A stretch of 30,059 nt of DNA from positions 1 to 30,059 of the forward strand of contig JAITEY010000158.1 of the NCBI GenBank assembly GCA_031281815.1, written 5' to 3'. Source of the DNA: Desulfovibrio sp. Its GTDB lineage: Bacteria > Desulfobacterota > Desulfovibrionia > Desulfovibrionales > Desulfovibrionaceae. This document shows positions 1-7,840 of the stretch, piece after piece (position 1 is the stretch's first letter; each line of letters begins with the position of its first letter). The notes beneath the pieces are model-generated. The model did not search any database. It was not told the origin of the DNA and saw only the letters and a program-made list of their open reading frames with translations. The translations under genes and the position numbers were made by a program.

Positions 1-60
1 TTTGAATTGCGTTTTAAGCAAAAAGCCATTAATCCGGAGCCGTGGCTCGCATCGTCGTGA
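1..60 (+). CDS. envC: EnvC-like murein hydrolase activator, C-terminal end (partial)
   Basis: Frame 1 is open from the first base to a TGA at 58-60 and encodes 19 residues ending NPEPWLASS. The pattern F-E-L-R, a few residues, then N-P-x-P-W-L matches the last beta strand and tail of M23/LytM-domain proteins of the EnvC family, which end in FE(V/I)RxxGxxxNPxxWL. EnvC proteins are periplasmic coiled-coil/LytM factors that activate cell-wall amidases at division. In proteobacteria envC commonly lies just before ctpA and yibQ, which is exactly what follows here. Only the tail is in the window, so family assignment rests on this motif plus synteny. Confidence 0.6.
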   Translation, partial: FELRFKQKAINPEPWLASS

Positions 61-91
61 GCGGGCTGAATCCACCCGGAGGATTGACGCC

Positions 92-1543
92 ATGTGTTGC
101 GCAACGGACAGGGCATTCACCAAACACTCTTTCGGCGCGGGCATGCGCCGCCCGCAAAAGGCAGACGGAGGAGCGCGTCCCCCGCGGTATTCTTCAAGCC
201 GCTCCGGCCAAGGTTCGATTGCATCCTTGCGCGGCGCGCTGATCCGTCCCCTGCTCATCCTGTGTTTGCTCCTGTTGCCGGCAGGCTCGGCGTGCAGCGC
301 CGCCGGAGACCAGACCGCCGGCAAATACGGCGACCTCAAACGCTTCACCAGAGCCTATGACCTGGTGCGCAGCAGCTATGTGCGCGAGGTCGGCAACGAA
401 GAACTGATGAACGGCGCCGTCAAGGGCATGCTGGAGTCCCTGGACCCGCATTCCACTTTCCTGAGCAAGGAAGACTTCAAGGAAATGCAGGAGGCGACCT
501 CGGGTGAATTTTTCGGCATAGGCATTGAAATATCCACGGAAAACAACCAACTCATCGTCGTCGCCCCCATTGAGGACACGCCTGCGGACAAGGCCGGACT
601 GAAGGCGGGCGACCTTATCCTTTCCGTAGACGGGCAGCCGACGCAGGACATGACCGCCCAGGAGGCCGTGTCCAAAATCCGCGGTCCCAAAGGCGAACCC
701 GTGGAACTGTTGATCATGCACAAAAACGCGGCAACGCCGGAAAGCGTCAAAATAGTGCGCGACGCCATTCCCCTGATCAGCGTCAAAACGCGCTTCCTGG
801 ATGACGACGGTTTTCTCTGGGTGCGTCTGACCCGCTTCAACGACCGCACCACCAACGAACTGCAGGAAGCCCTGCGCAGCCAGGCGCAAAAAGCGCCGAT
901 CAAGGGGGTGGTGCTTGATCTGCGCAACAACCCCGGCGGGCTGTTCAAGCAATCCGTGACCGTGACCGACGTTTTTCTCAAGAGCGGCGGCATCGTCAGC
1001 ATGCGCGGGCGCGGCGGCCAAGTGCTCGAAACGCACGACGCCAAAAGTTCCCCGACGGACCTCGAATGCCCGTTGGTGGTGCTGGTGAACCAAGGCACGG
1101 CTTCGGCCTCGGAAATCGTCGCAGGCGCCCTGCAGGACCACAACCGGGCCGTCATCGTGGGCGAACGCACCTTCGGCAAAGGCTCGGTGCAGAAGATCGA
1201 ACCCCTGGGCGACGGCACCGCCGTCAAGATGACCATTGCCCGCTACTATACGCCGAACGGACGCTCCATACAGGCCGACGGCATTGTGCCCGACCTTGAA
1301 ATCCCCTTTGAACCGCAACGGGAACAAGGCGCCAAGCCTGTGCGCTTCTTCGGCGCGCGCGAAAAAGACCTTTCCCGGCACCTGGAAAACAACGGCAAAA
1401 AAGCGGATGAAGAAGAGCGGAAAAACAAGGTCAAGCTTTTGGACGACGACACCAAAGCCCTGCTGGACAAGGACAACCAGCTGCGTATGGCCCTGCAGCT
1501 TGTCCGCAACCTGCCCAAAATTTCCGTCGTGCATGGAAGCTGA
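92..1543 (+). CDS. ctpA: Carboxyl-terminal processing protease, S41 family
   Basis: This is a serine/lysine-dyad periplasmic protease of the C-terminal processing (Tsp/CtpA) family, which trims exported proteins, often cell-wall enzymes. The ATG at 92 has GGAGG at 78-82 and follows the envC stop by 31 bases; longer in-frame upstream reading overlaps envC and is unlikely. The product is 483 aa. A hydrophobic export segment (about residues 50-68) ends in GSAC, an imperfect lipobox, so it is either a lipoprotein or a cleaved/anchored periplasmic protein. A PDZ domain (about 135-220, with the GIGIEI substrate-groove strand) is followed by the S41 catalytic core. The nucleophile is Ser338 in GTASASE and the general base is Lys363 in FGKGSVQ, 25 residues apart as in Tsp. 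The tail is charged and lysine-rich. It probably forms an operon with envC and yibQ. Confidence 0.95.
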   Translation: MCCATDRAFTKHSFGAGMRRPQKADGGARPPRYSSSRSGQGSIASLRGALIRPLLILCLLLLPAGSACSAAGDQTAGKYGDLKRFTRAYDLVRSSYVREVGNEELMNGAVKGMLESLDPHSTFLSKEDFKEMQEATSGEFFGIGIEISTENNQLIVVAPIEDTPADKAGLKAGDLILSVDGQPTQDMTAQEAVSKIRGPKGEPVELLIMHKNAATPESVKIVRDAIPLISVKTRFLDDDGFLWVRLTRFNDRTTNELQEALRSQAQKAPIKGVVLDLRNNPGGLFKQSVTVTDVFLKSGGIVSMRGRGGQVLETHDAKSSPTDLECPLVVLVNQGTASASEIVAGALQDHNRAVIVGERTFGKGSVQKIEPLGDGTAVKMTIARYYTPNGRSIQADGIVPDLEIPFEPQREQGAKPVRFFGAREKDLSRHLENNGKKADEEERKNKVKLLDDDTKALLDKDNQLRMALQLVRNLPKISVVHGS

Positions 1544-1564
1544 CCGGCGACGCGCGCATGCCGC

Positions 1565-3067
1565 ATGGCTGCCGGCGTAAAAAACCGCAAGGGCGGTAAA
1601 TCGTCGAAGACCGGCGCGGGACCGGCTCCCCCGCGGAAATCTTCGGATCGCGCCGGGCAAAGTTTGTCTGCTTCCTCGTCCAAAAAAACCGGCAAGGGAC
1701 ATCGCCGCAAAAAAAGAGGAACGCGCGCGCCCGTGCTTGCGGCCTTTTTCGCCGGTCTGTTGCTTGCGGGCGTCGGGGTTCTGCTCTTCCATCACTTCAT
1801 TGTCGGGGACCGGGCAGGCCCCCCTGCTTCACTGTTCCCCGCTTTCACAAGGCCTGAAGCGCCGTCTTCCGCGGCAAGGCCCGCAACGTCTCCTTCCGCT
1901 GCCGTGCCGCCGGCTTCCCGTTCCGCCGCAAAAAACCAGGCTTCTCCCTCCGCCGTAAGGCGCGAAGTTTCTCCGGTTCACAACGGCGCGGCAGAAGGCG
2001 GGGACCGGCGCCGCGAGGCGCACGACGTCGCCGGCCGCCGGGATCCGCGCCGCGAAGCGCTCGACACGGCGCCGGAAGCCGCCGATCCGGCAACGGAAAA
2101 GTCCGTGGCCGCGGCTCTTGCGGAGTTGCGGAATCTGCCCTTTGAAGAAGCGGGCACTCTGGATGCCGAGCCTCCGCCGTTCCAAGACTCCCCGGTGGTC
2201 GATCCGCGTGCGGGCAGGCCGGTTCCGTATGCGCCGGCGGCTCCGAATGCTCCTGCGCCGGCAACGCCGGGCACGGACGCGCCTGCTTCCGTTGCGCCGG
2301 GTCATGAGACGCCGATGTCCGCCGGCCGGGAGTCGCACGTGCCGGGCCCGGGCAGGGCGGGTCCGGCCGCGACGGAGCCGTCGGCCGCCCCCGTACCGCG
2401 CGGGCGCGACGCGCGCCTGTGCATCGTCATGGACGACCTGGGCGCGAAGCGTCAAGCCACGCAACGCCTGCTGGCTCTGGACTATCCGGTGACCCTGGCT
2501 TTCTGGCCGCACGGCCCTTTTACCCGTGAAGGAGCGGAAGCTGCCGCCGCGGCCGGCCGCGAAGTGCTCATTCATCAGCCCATGGAGCCTGTGGGCTATC
2601 CCGGCGTCCGTCCCGGTCCCAATGTGCTTCTGACCGGCATGGATCCCGGCAGGATACGCGCCGCCCTTGCCTCATCCCTGGCCGCCGTGCCGTATGCTTC
2701 GGGGCTCAACAACCATATGGGCTCACGTTTTACGCGGTCTGTCGCGGGCGTGGACACGGTCATTGAATTTTTGCGCGAACACGGGCTGTTCATGCTGGAC
2801 AGCGTGACCCATCCCGAATCGGTGTTCGCCTCCGAAGGCCGGCGTATGGGCCTGGAGCATTACCGGCGCGATGTCTTTCTGGATGTGGAGCGGTCGCGCG
2901 CCGCTGTGCTGGAAGCCTTGCGCAAGGCGGAAAGCCTGGCCCTGCGCAACGGCAAGGCCGTGGCCATAGGCCACCCTCTGCCGGAAACGCTTGATGCGCT
3001 TGAACATTTCGCGGAAACGCGGAACAAGGGCATCCGCATTGTGCGTTTATGCGACCTGAACCGATGA
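1565..3067 (+). CDS. Divergent polysaccharide deacetylase (YibQ family)
   Basis: This is a 500-aa membrane-anchored protein. Residues 1-53 are basic and Lys/Arg-rich, residues about 54-78 form one transmembrane helix, about 80-275 is a Pro/Ala-rich linker, and about 280-500 is the divergent polysaccharide deacetylase domain (PF04748 type). Family hallmarks are visible: the strand RLCIVMDDLG, VTLAFWP, HQPMEP and NNHMGSRFT. These keep the metal-binding Asp/His pattern of NodB-like folds, but the true substrate of YibQ proteins is not settled. It starts 21 bases after ctpA stops and is presumably co-transcribed. The linker is long for the family and its length probably varies between strains. 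Fold assignment is strong; enzymatic activity is unproven. Confidence 0.88.
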   Translation: MAAGVKNRKGGKSSKTGAGPAPPRKSSDRAGQSLSASSSKKTGKGHRRKKRGTRAPVLAAFFAGLLLAGVGVLLFHHFIVGDRAGPPASLFPAFTRPEAPSSAARPATSPSAAVPPASRSAAKNQASPSAVRREVSPVHNGAAEGGDRRREAHDVAGRRDPRREALDTAPEAADPATEKSVAAALAELRNLPFEEAGTLDAEPPPFQDSPVVDPRAGRPVPYAPAAPNAPAPATPGTDAPASVAPGHETPMSAGRESHVPGPGRAGPAATEPSAAPVPRGRDARLCIVMDDLGAKRQATQRLLALDYPVTLAFWPHGPFTREGAEAAAAAGREVLIHQPMEPVGYPGVRPGPNVLLTGMDPGRIRAALASSLAAVPYASGLNNHMGSRFTRSVAGVDTVIEFLREHGLFMLDSVTHPESVFASEGRRMGLEHYRRDVFLDVERSRAAVLEALRKAESLALRNGKAVAIGHPLPETLDALEHFAETRNKGIRIVRLCDLNR

Positions 3068-3149
3068 TTACCGACAGCCGGAGCAGTTTGTCATCATCGG
3101 TCGTAAGGTCCGTGCGCCGCTTGGGCGCGAGGCGAGGCCGACCGCGTTT

Positions 3150-3175
3150 GCAAGGATTTGCAGGCAAATCCTTGC
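3150..3175. terminator. Hairpin 1 between convergent genes
   Basis: A perfect 11-bp stem (GCAAGGATTTG / CAAATCCTTGC) with a 4-base loop (CAGG) lies between the convergent yibQ and usp genes. No T-tract follows, so it resembles a Rho-assisted or RNA-end-protecting hairpin more than a textbook intrinsic terminator. Confidence 0.6.
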
Positions 3176-3210
3176 GGAGCGGATGGATATTTTCAATATC
3201 AATCCGCTCC
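3176..3210. terminator. Hairpin 2 between convergent genes
   Basis: This abuts hairpin 1 directly. A 16-bp stem with one mismatch runs from 3176-3191 to 3195-3210 around a TTC loop. The AT-rich stem top (GATATT/AATATC) and GC-rich base (GGAGCGG/CCGCTCC) make it very stable. It probably ends transcripts arriving from both sides. Confidence 0.6.
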
Positions 3211-3254
3211 GGGATGTTTAACTTGTTATGCGTACATCGGTAATCAGCGGTTCC

Positions 3255-3698
3255 TTAAGTCGCCGGGCGCACGGTCACCACGGGGATGGAGGAACTTTTG
3301 ACTATCCTTTCGGCTACGGAGCCGAACAGAATGCGGTCGATGCCCGCGCGGCCGTGCGTGCCCATGACGATGAGGTCGGCCCCGCAGCTTTCCGCCTGAT
3401 TCAGGATTTCCTCGGCTGCATAGCCGTTTGCGACTTTGCCTTCCGCCTCGATGTCTTTAAAGTTCTCCTCCACGAATTCTTTCATATTCTGCTCGGCGCC
3501 GGTCACAATTTCCGAAACAAAATTTTCTATGGAACTCGGCGGCACATGAAAGCCGACATACTGGGTCAGGGCAGGCGCGATGTACACGGCCACCACTTTG
3601 GCGGAAAAGGCTTTGGCGAAAGCGACGGCGTGTTCGGCCACCACCTCGCTGTGTTGGGAGAGGTCCAGGGCGCAGAGTATGGTCTTGATGTTCCGCAT
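3255..3698 (-). CDS. Universal stress protein, UspA family
   Basis: This is a 147-aa cytoplasmic single-domain Usp protein. It begins MRNIKTILCALDLSQHSE, the typical first strand with its Asp, and ends with the nucleotide-binding signature GTHGRAGIDRILFGSVAERI. That fits G-x2-G-x9-G(S/T), so ATP binding of the MJ0577 type is predicted. The ATG at 3698 is chosen because AAGGAGGTC lies immediately upstream on the minus strand (about 3701-3710) and the protein then begins exactly at the domain. The frame stays open to 4061, but that extension is Arg/Pro-rich and not Usp-like. A candidate sigma-70 promoter lies at 3890-3918. Usp proteins are typically induced by starvation or oxidative stress; the partner here is unknown. 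Confidence 0.93.
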   Translation of the reverse strand: MRNIKTILCALDLSQHSEVVAEHAVAFAKAFSAKVVAVYIAPALTQYVGFHVPPSSIENFVSEIVTGAEQNMKEFVEENFKDIEAEGKVANGYAAEEILNQAESCGADLIVMGTHGRAGIDRILFGSVAERIVKSSSIPVVTVRPAT

Positions 3699-3889
3699 GA
3701 CGACCTCCTTCGGCAAAGGTTTGCGGATTGCGGCGCCTCGCTGCGGAGCAGTCCGGCCGGGGCGTGTTGCGCCGGGATGTTCCCGCGCGTTCCGTCCGCC
3801 GGATTGCCGCAAGGCAAAAGCGTTTTGCCCGCGGGCGACGCTCCCCGGACGCACCGAGCTCCCTCGGGAACCCGCTGTCCGGTACATAA

Positions 3890-3918
3890 ACCATAGCGCA
3901 TTGCCGGCCTTATCACAA
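3890..3918 (-). promoter_or_regulatory. Candidate sigma-70 promoter for the usp gene
   Basis: On the minus strand, TTGTGA (3918-3913) and TATGGT (3895-3890) are separated by 17 bases, each matching 4 of 6 consensus positions. The site is about 190 bases before the usp start in the 426-bp gap between divergently transcribed genes. Apart from this I see no gene in 3699-4124. Confidence 0.35.
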
Positions 3919-4124
3919 GCGCAGCGGCATTCTTTGCCGCAAAGACGGGGAATATTTTTCCCGCGGGCAGAAAGTTCTTCTTGCGGAGGCCGCGCAGATC
4001 GGGCAAGTATGCGGAAATACGCCAAGGCGGCCAGCCCGCGCTCCCGGCAAAGATTTTGCATAGCATCTGCGCAGCGGATGTTTTACTCTACATAAAGGAA
4101 CCATGTGCTGAAGGAACGTGTGAT

Positions 4125-4607
4125 ATGAAAATCAGCAATGAACAACTGCAGGCCGTTCAGGAAATCCGGACGCAACGTCCGGCGACGCAGCACGCCGACA
4201 CGGGATTCGACCGTATCCTGACCCGCGAGCTGGACAACGGTCCCGCGCAGGGGACGGACGCCTCCGGGCGGACCGCTCTGCCTCTCCCTCCGCAGATTCT
4301 GCCGGGACTCGAAGCGGGCGGGGTCGCCGGAACAGGCACGGCGCTTCCGGCGTTCTCTGAAGAAGCGGCGGACATGGTCGAGAACGTGCTGACCGAACTT
4401 GAAGGCTATGCCGCGCAACTCGGCCGCGCCGAAGCAGCCGACCTGCGCACGGCCTTTGCTTCTCTTCAGAATATGCAGGAAGGCATAAGCGGATTCAGGC
4501 AACGTTTTTCCGGTGATTCCGGAGGGACGGCGGGAGACCTGATCGACGAACTGGACGTTCTGGCCGTGACCGAGAAGTTCAAGTTCAACCGCGGTGACTA
4601 CTTGTAG
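4125..4607 (+). CDS. Hypothetical protein, 160 aa
   Basis: I do not recognise a characterised family. The product starts MKISNEQLQAVQEIR and has a Gly/Pro/Ala-rich middle (about 45-80) with no membrane helix or signal peptide. A predicted helical, acidic second half (about 85-135: EEAADMVENVLTELEGYAAQ and following) leads to the tail EKFKFNRGDYL. The ATG at 4125 is supported by AAGGAA at about 4111-4116. Its 3' end overlaps the convergent pncC-like gene by 23 bases. Coding-like codon usage and a helical ordered C-terminus suggest a real cytoplasmic protein. The conserved-looking KFNRGDYL tail may be a docking motif (inference). Confidence 0.75.
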   Translation: MKISNEQLQAVQEIRTQRPATQHADTGFDRILTRELDNGPAQGTDASGRTALPLPPQILPGLEAGGVAGTGTALPAFSEEAADMVENVLTELEGYAAQLGRAEAADLRTAFASLQNMQEGISGFRQRFSGDSGGTAGDLIDELDVLAVTEKFKFNRGDYL

Positions 4608-5163
4608 GCCGCCCGGCGGCGGAACGCGCATCCTCTCCGGTCTGGGCCAGCGCGGCCTCCAGCGCCTCCAGCCCCGCCAGCGCGGCGGCGAGACGAATCT
4701 CATCCCTGTAGCCTGCGAAGGTCCGGCAAAATGACGCGATTGCCGGTCCTTGGGGATGGGCGGCAAGGTTGCGGGAAGGGTAGGCGGCCGTTGCGAACCA
4801 GACGGTGCCCACGGGTTTTTCCGCGCTTCCGCCTCCGGGGCCGGCTATGCCGGTGACGGCCAGAGCCGACGCCGCCCCTGTCGCCGCCAACGCTCCGACG
4901 GCCATGGCCTCGGCCGCGGGGCCGCTGACCGCGCCGTGCTCCGCGAGCAGTTCTTTGCTCACGCCCAACACCCGCGTCTTCACACTGTCGGAATAGGCCA
5001 CGATGCTCCCGCAAAACCAGCGCGAACTGCCGGGAACGCCTGTGCATAACGCGGCGGCAAGACCGCCTGTGCAGGATTCCGCCGTACACATCGTCATGTT
5101 GCGGGCCAAAAGTTTCTGGCTCACCCGGCCGATAAGCCATAGACCTTCTTCTGGAAATTCCAT
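4585..5163 (-). CDS. pncC: CinA C-terminal-domain protein, nicotinamide-nucleotide amidohydrolase
   Basis: This 192-aa protein is the stand-alone C-terminal half of CinA. Members of this family hydrolyse nicotinamide mononucleotide to nicotinate mononucleotide plus ammonia, recycling pyridine nucleotides. Family motifs in order are MCTAESCTGG (about 25-34, the catalytic Ser/Cys-Thr-Gly-Gly loop), a serine-containing SRWFCGSIVAYSDSVK, VSGPAAEAMA and AVTGIAGPGGGSAEKPVGTVW. The N-terminal molybdopterin-binding-like domain of full CinA is absent, as in E. coli PncC. The ATG at 5163 gives the normal family start; upstream ACAAGG is a weak ribosome site. The C-terminal 25 residues are low-complexity. 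The gene is convergent with, and overlaps, the 160-aa hypothetical gene. Confidence 0.88.
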   Translation of the reverse strand: MEFPEEGLWLIGRVSQKLLARNMTMCTAESCTGGLAAALCTGVPGSSRWFCGSIVAYSDSVKTRVLGVSKELLAEHGAVSGPAAEAMAVGALAATGAASALAVTGIAGPGGGSAEKPVGTVWFATAAYPSRNLAAHPQGPAIASFCRTFAGYRDEIRLAAALAGLEALEAALAQTGEDARSAAGRPTSSHRG

Positions 5164-5351
5164 ACGGTACGCCTTGTGTCGAGCGCTGTTTCCTGATGCG
5201 CAACCGGGTGGCCGCGCGGAGGGAAAACAGGATGCCGAACGCCTTTTTCAGTGTACCGCACAGACGCGGACTTAGGCAAGCACTCTTCGGCCCGCTCTGC
5301 CCGTCCGGTATTGCCCCGTGTATTTGCCGGGAGCACGTTTTTCCAAACACA

Positions 5352-5383
5352 GATGTCCCGGAATCGGGCCGTCACGGGACATC
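5352..5383. repeat. 9-bp inverted repeat in the pncC / binding-protein gap
   Basis: GATGTCCCG (5352-5360) and CGGGACATC (5375-5383) form a perfect inverted repeat separated by 14 bases. It sits in the 365-bp gap between the divergent pncC-like gene and the solute-binding gene. It could be an operator for either gene or an RNA hairpin. No convincing -35/-10 pair was seen beside it, and the rest of 5164-5528 holds nothing I can name. Confidence 0.4.
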
Positions 5384-5528
5384 AAGCAATCACAGTGCCG
5401 AAAATCGTACGCTCCGAGCAAGACCTATGCCCAAAAAAGCAGATCCGGCAGACGCATTCCGGTATCCGTCTACAGCATTGCCCCGTGTACCCGTGCAAAA
5501 AAAAGCCGCAGCCTGCGGATTCGGGCAA

Positions 5529-6743
5529 ATGCGCTTCGCCTGCCCGGCACGGTTCCCGTTTTCCGCAGCGGGTCTGTTGCGTGCGGCGGTCTTTGCCTTT
5601 CTTGCCGCGCTTGCCCTGTGGACGGGAGCCGTCCCCGCGGATGCGGAGCCGGTGCGCGTGGTCTACGGTTTCGACCGCGAATTCGCGCCGTTCACATATG
5701 AGGAAGAAGGCGGCAAACCCGCCGGGTTCGAAATAGAACTGGTGGACGCCGTGTTCCAGGGCACCGGCGCCCAAGTGTTTCACCGGCCCATGCCGTGGTC
5801 GCGCGTCGGCCTGGAACTGGGCAACGGCGGCATCAATCTGACTACGGGCATGGTGCGCACGGAACAGCGTGCCCGGTTGTATCTTTTTTCGGAGTACCCG
5901 CTTTTCCGTCTGCAAATCCGTTTGTTTACCAAGTTGTACAATCGCCGTCCGTCCGTTGATCTGTTGCGCGGGCAGTCGGTTTCCGTGCAGCAGGGCAGTT
6001 ATTCGGACACCTTGCTGGAGCAGTACGGCGGATTCAATATCAAGAAATTCAAAAGTCGGGCCGAGGCCGTGCGCGCCCTGCACAGCGATGAAGTGCAGGC
6101 GTATTGCGGCCCGGTGCAGAACACGTATTTTCTCATCAACAAACAGCGCTACGGGGCCATAACCACCATGGGCACACCGCTGGGCATCACGGAAATGCGG
6201 GCGGCCTTCAACCGGAGCAGGGGAGACATTCAGAGCCTGTTCGATGAGGGACTGCGGCGCGTCGTCGCTTCGGGAGAATACGACCGCCTGTATCGCAAAT
6301 GGTTCGTGCGCGAATTGAACGACCGGGAAAAGGACCTGATGCTGCGCGCCGCGACCTCGGCCGCCGTGCCGGCGTATGTCCCTTACGGCCGCAAGGGTTC
6401 CGGCGCGGCCGTGCTCACGGCTTCAGGCAAAGTCTACACGGCCTGCAACATGGAAAACGCGGACCCGCTCCTGCACCTTTCCGCCTTGCGCGGCGCCGTC
6501 GCCAAGGCCGTGTCCGACGGAGAATTCGAACTGCGGGCCGCGCTGCTCACAGACCCTTCCGGCACGCCCCTTACATTTTCTCCGGAAGATTTGCAGGTGC
6601 TCAGTGAATTCGGCCGGGGCGTGCTGATCCTCAGGGGAAAAGCGAAAGACGGGCTTGAAAGCGTCATGCTCTCCCAATTGTTGCCGAATCCCGTGCGCCG
6701 GGACGTGGAAGGCATGCAGTCTCATGCCGAGGAAACGCACTGA
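5529..6743 (+). CDS. Exported family-3 solute-binding protein fused to a metal-less cytidine-deaminase-like domain
   Basis: This is a two-domain exported protein of 404 aa. Residues 1-39 are a signal peptide (hydrophobic core AAVFAFLAALAL, predicted cleavage after ADA). Residues 40-262 form a family-3 periplasmic binding domain: VRVVYGFDREFAPFTYEEEG, GFEIELVDAVF, MPWSRVGLELGNGGINL and a C-terminal YDRLYRKWF. It probably binds an amino acid or similar small molecule. Residues 265-389 align without awkward gaps to homotetrameric cytidine deaminase: AYVPYGRKGSGAAVLTASGK, then CNMEN, then a helix ending AVSDGEF, then LSEFG and LSQLLPNP. The nucleoside-contacting Asn/Glu of CNxEN are kept (307, 309). 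The catalytic Cys-Ala-Glu has become Ser318-Ala-Leu320, and the PCxxC cysteines have become Ser351 and Asp354. Zinc binding and deamination are therefore not expected. The ATG at 5529 places the signal peptide at the N-terminus; ATG 5427 is an alternative. No ABC permease is adjacent. Confidence 0.85.
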   Translation: MRFACPARFPFSAAGLLRAAVFAFLAALALWTGAVPADAEPVRVVYGFDREFAPFTYEEEGGKPAGFEIELVDAVFQGTGAQVFHRPMPWSRVGLELGNGGINLTTGMVRTEQRARLYLFSEYPLFRLQIRLFTKLYNRRPSVDLLRGQSVSVQQGSYSDTLLEQYGGFNIKKFKSRAEAVRALHSDEVQAYCGPVQNTYFLINKQRYGAITTMGTPLGITEMRAAFNRSRGDIQSLFDEGLRRVVASGEYDRLYRKWFVRELNDREKDLMLRAATSAAVPAYVPYGRKGSGAAVLTASGKVYTACNMENADPLLHLSALRGAVAKAVSDGEFELRAALLTDPSGTPLTFSPEDLQVLSEFGRGVLILRGKAKDGLESVMLSQLLPNPVRRDVEGMQSHAEETH

Positions 6744-6757
6744 CGGAGAGACTTGAC

Positions 6758-6774
6758 TCCCGGCAATGCCGGGA
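6758..6774 (+). terminator. Small hairpin after the binding-protein gene
   Basis: TCCCGGC-AAT-GCCGGGA gives a 7-bp GC-rich stem 14 bases after the stop at 6743. The following ATACTTTCCCTT is only moderately T-rich, so termination is plausible but probably incomplete. Confidence 0.45.
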
Positions 6775-6849
6775 ATACTTTCCCTTCATGACATCAGGCC
6801 TGCAACAGTATTTGTCCGCGCCCGCCGCGGACCGACTACGGAGAACATA

Positions 6850-7338
6850 ATGCGCATCTGCCTGTACGGCTGCCTGGCGGCACTGCTGCTCGCGCTTGCG
6901 GCGCCGGGGGCCGCGGCCGGTCCCGCCGGGCCCGAAGACGTCAAACGCATCGACGCGTCGGGCTTGATCAATCTGGTCGCCGCCGAAAACGGCAAGGTTG
7001 TGGTCGTCAACATTTTCGCCTCCTGGTGCCCGCCCTGCCGGGAGGAAATTCCCGGGCTGATCAACCTGCGTAAAGATTTCCCCGCCGACAGAGTCACCTT
7101 TATCGGCGTTTCGGTGGACAAAGAGCCCAAGGCCCTGTATGCTTACATGGGCGAGATGTATATCAACTATCCCGTGCTGCTGGCTGCCGGCGACTTTCTG
7201 CAGCGGACGGGGGTGACTGCCGTACCTCAGCTTCTGGTCTATGACCGCAAGGGCGACTTGCAGATCAACCACCGCGGACTGGTGCAGGAAAGCGTCCTCC
7301 GTTCGGCGCTGAACAGACTGCTGAAAAATGCCCCGTAG
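6850..7338 (+). CDS. TlpA-like periplasmic thioredoxin-fold protein
   Basis: This 162-aa exported protein has a signal peptide (residues 1-25, core CLAALLLALAAPGAAA) followed by a thioredoxin domain of the TlpA/ResA/AhpC-TSA type. The redox motif is WCPPC (about residues 59-63) in the context VVNIFASWCPPCREEIPGL. A cis-proline loop (AVPQLLVYDRKG) is also present. Proteins of this class reduce disulfides in the periplasm, including apocytochrome c haem-binding cysteines, which would suit a host making multihaem cytochromes (inference). ATG 6850 is chosen over the upstream in-frame ATG at 6766 because it puts the signal peptide at the N-terminus and is preceded by GGAGAA. Its last 11 bases overlap the next gene. 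Confidence 0.9.
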   Translation: MRICLYGCLAALLLALAAPGAAAGPAGPEDVKRIDASGLINLVAAENGKVVVVNIFASWCPPCREEIPGLINLRKDFPADRVTFIGVSVDKEPKALYAYMGEMYINYPVLLAAGDFLQRTGVTAVPQLLVYDRKGDLQINHRGLVQESVLRSALNRLLKNAP

Positions 7339-7807
7339 CGCCGTGGAAACGGTACTGAGCAGCGCCCGCGTTGCGGATATCAAAGATATCCACGCTCTGC
7401 TGCTGAAGGCGGCGGACAAGGGGAGGCTTCTGCCCCGGTCCCTTGCGGACCTCTATCAGCATACCCGCGATTTTTATGTGCTTAAAGAACGGGACGGCCG
7501 CCTGATCGGCTGTTGCGCCCTGTCCGTAGTCTGGGAAGATTTGGCGGAAATACGCTCGCTCTATGTGTGCGAAGGGGCGCGCCGGCACGGTTCAGGCAGC
7601 CTGCTGGCCGCAGCCTGCATGCAAGAGGCGCAATCTATGGGCGTCGGCAGGCTCTTTACCCTGACCTACGAAACGGGCTTTTTCGCGCGTCTGGGGTTCC
7701 GTGAAACGGACAAGGACGTCCTGCCGCAGAAAATATGGGCGGACTGTGTGCATTGCCCCAAGTTCCCGAACAACTGTGACGAAACGGCCATGCTGTGCCT
7801 TTTGTGA
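7328..7807 (+). CDS. GNAT acetyltransferase, short N-acetylglutamate synthase-like
   Basis: This is a 159-aa GNAT-fold enzyme. The sequence follows the stand-alone ArgA-type acetyltransferase pattern: ADIKDIHALLLKAADKGRLLPRSLADLY, GCCALSVVWEDLAEIRSLYV, an acetyl-CoA loop GARRHGSGSLL, LTYETGFFARLGF and LPQKIWADCVHCPKFPNNCDE. In this family the WEDLAEIRSL and WADCxxCPKFPxCDE segments are diagnostic. Members make N-acetylglutamate for arginine synthesis without the amino-acid kinase domain of classical ArgA. The acetyl-CoA loop reads R-R-H-G-S-G-S where R/Q-x-x-G-x-G/A is expected, so it looks competent. The ATG lies inside the tlpA-like gene (11-base overlap), implying translational coupling. 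Assignment to arginine synthesis is by family likeness only. Confidence 0.85.
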   Translation: MPRSAVETVLSSARVADIKDIHALLLKAADKGRLLPRSLADLYQHTRDFYVLKERDGRLIGCCALSVVWEDLAEIRSLYVCEGARRHGSGSLLAAACMQEAQSMGVGRLFTLTYETGFFARLGFRETDKDVLPQKIWADCVHCPKFPNNCDETAMLCLL

Positions 7808-7840
7808 CAGGAACAACGGGCGGAAAGGGAGTGGGTGGCC

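Noticed and set aside
194..1795. 533-codon open frame on the minus strand opposite ctpA
   Set aside because: Arg/His/Gly-rich shadow frame of a GC-rich gene; opposite strand has complete CtpA motifs.
3699..4061. In-frame upstream extension of the usp gene
   Set aside because: Arg/Pro/Cys-rich, not Usp-like; ATG 3698 has a perfect Shine-Dalgarno.
5196..5528. 111-codon N-terminal extension of the solute-binding protein
   Set aside because: Would bury the signal peptide in the interior; low-complexity and without a ribosome site at 5196.
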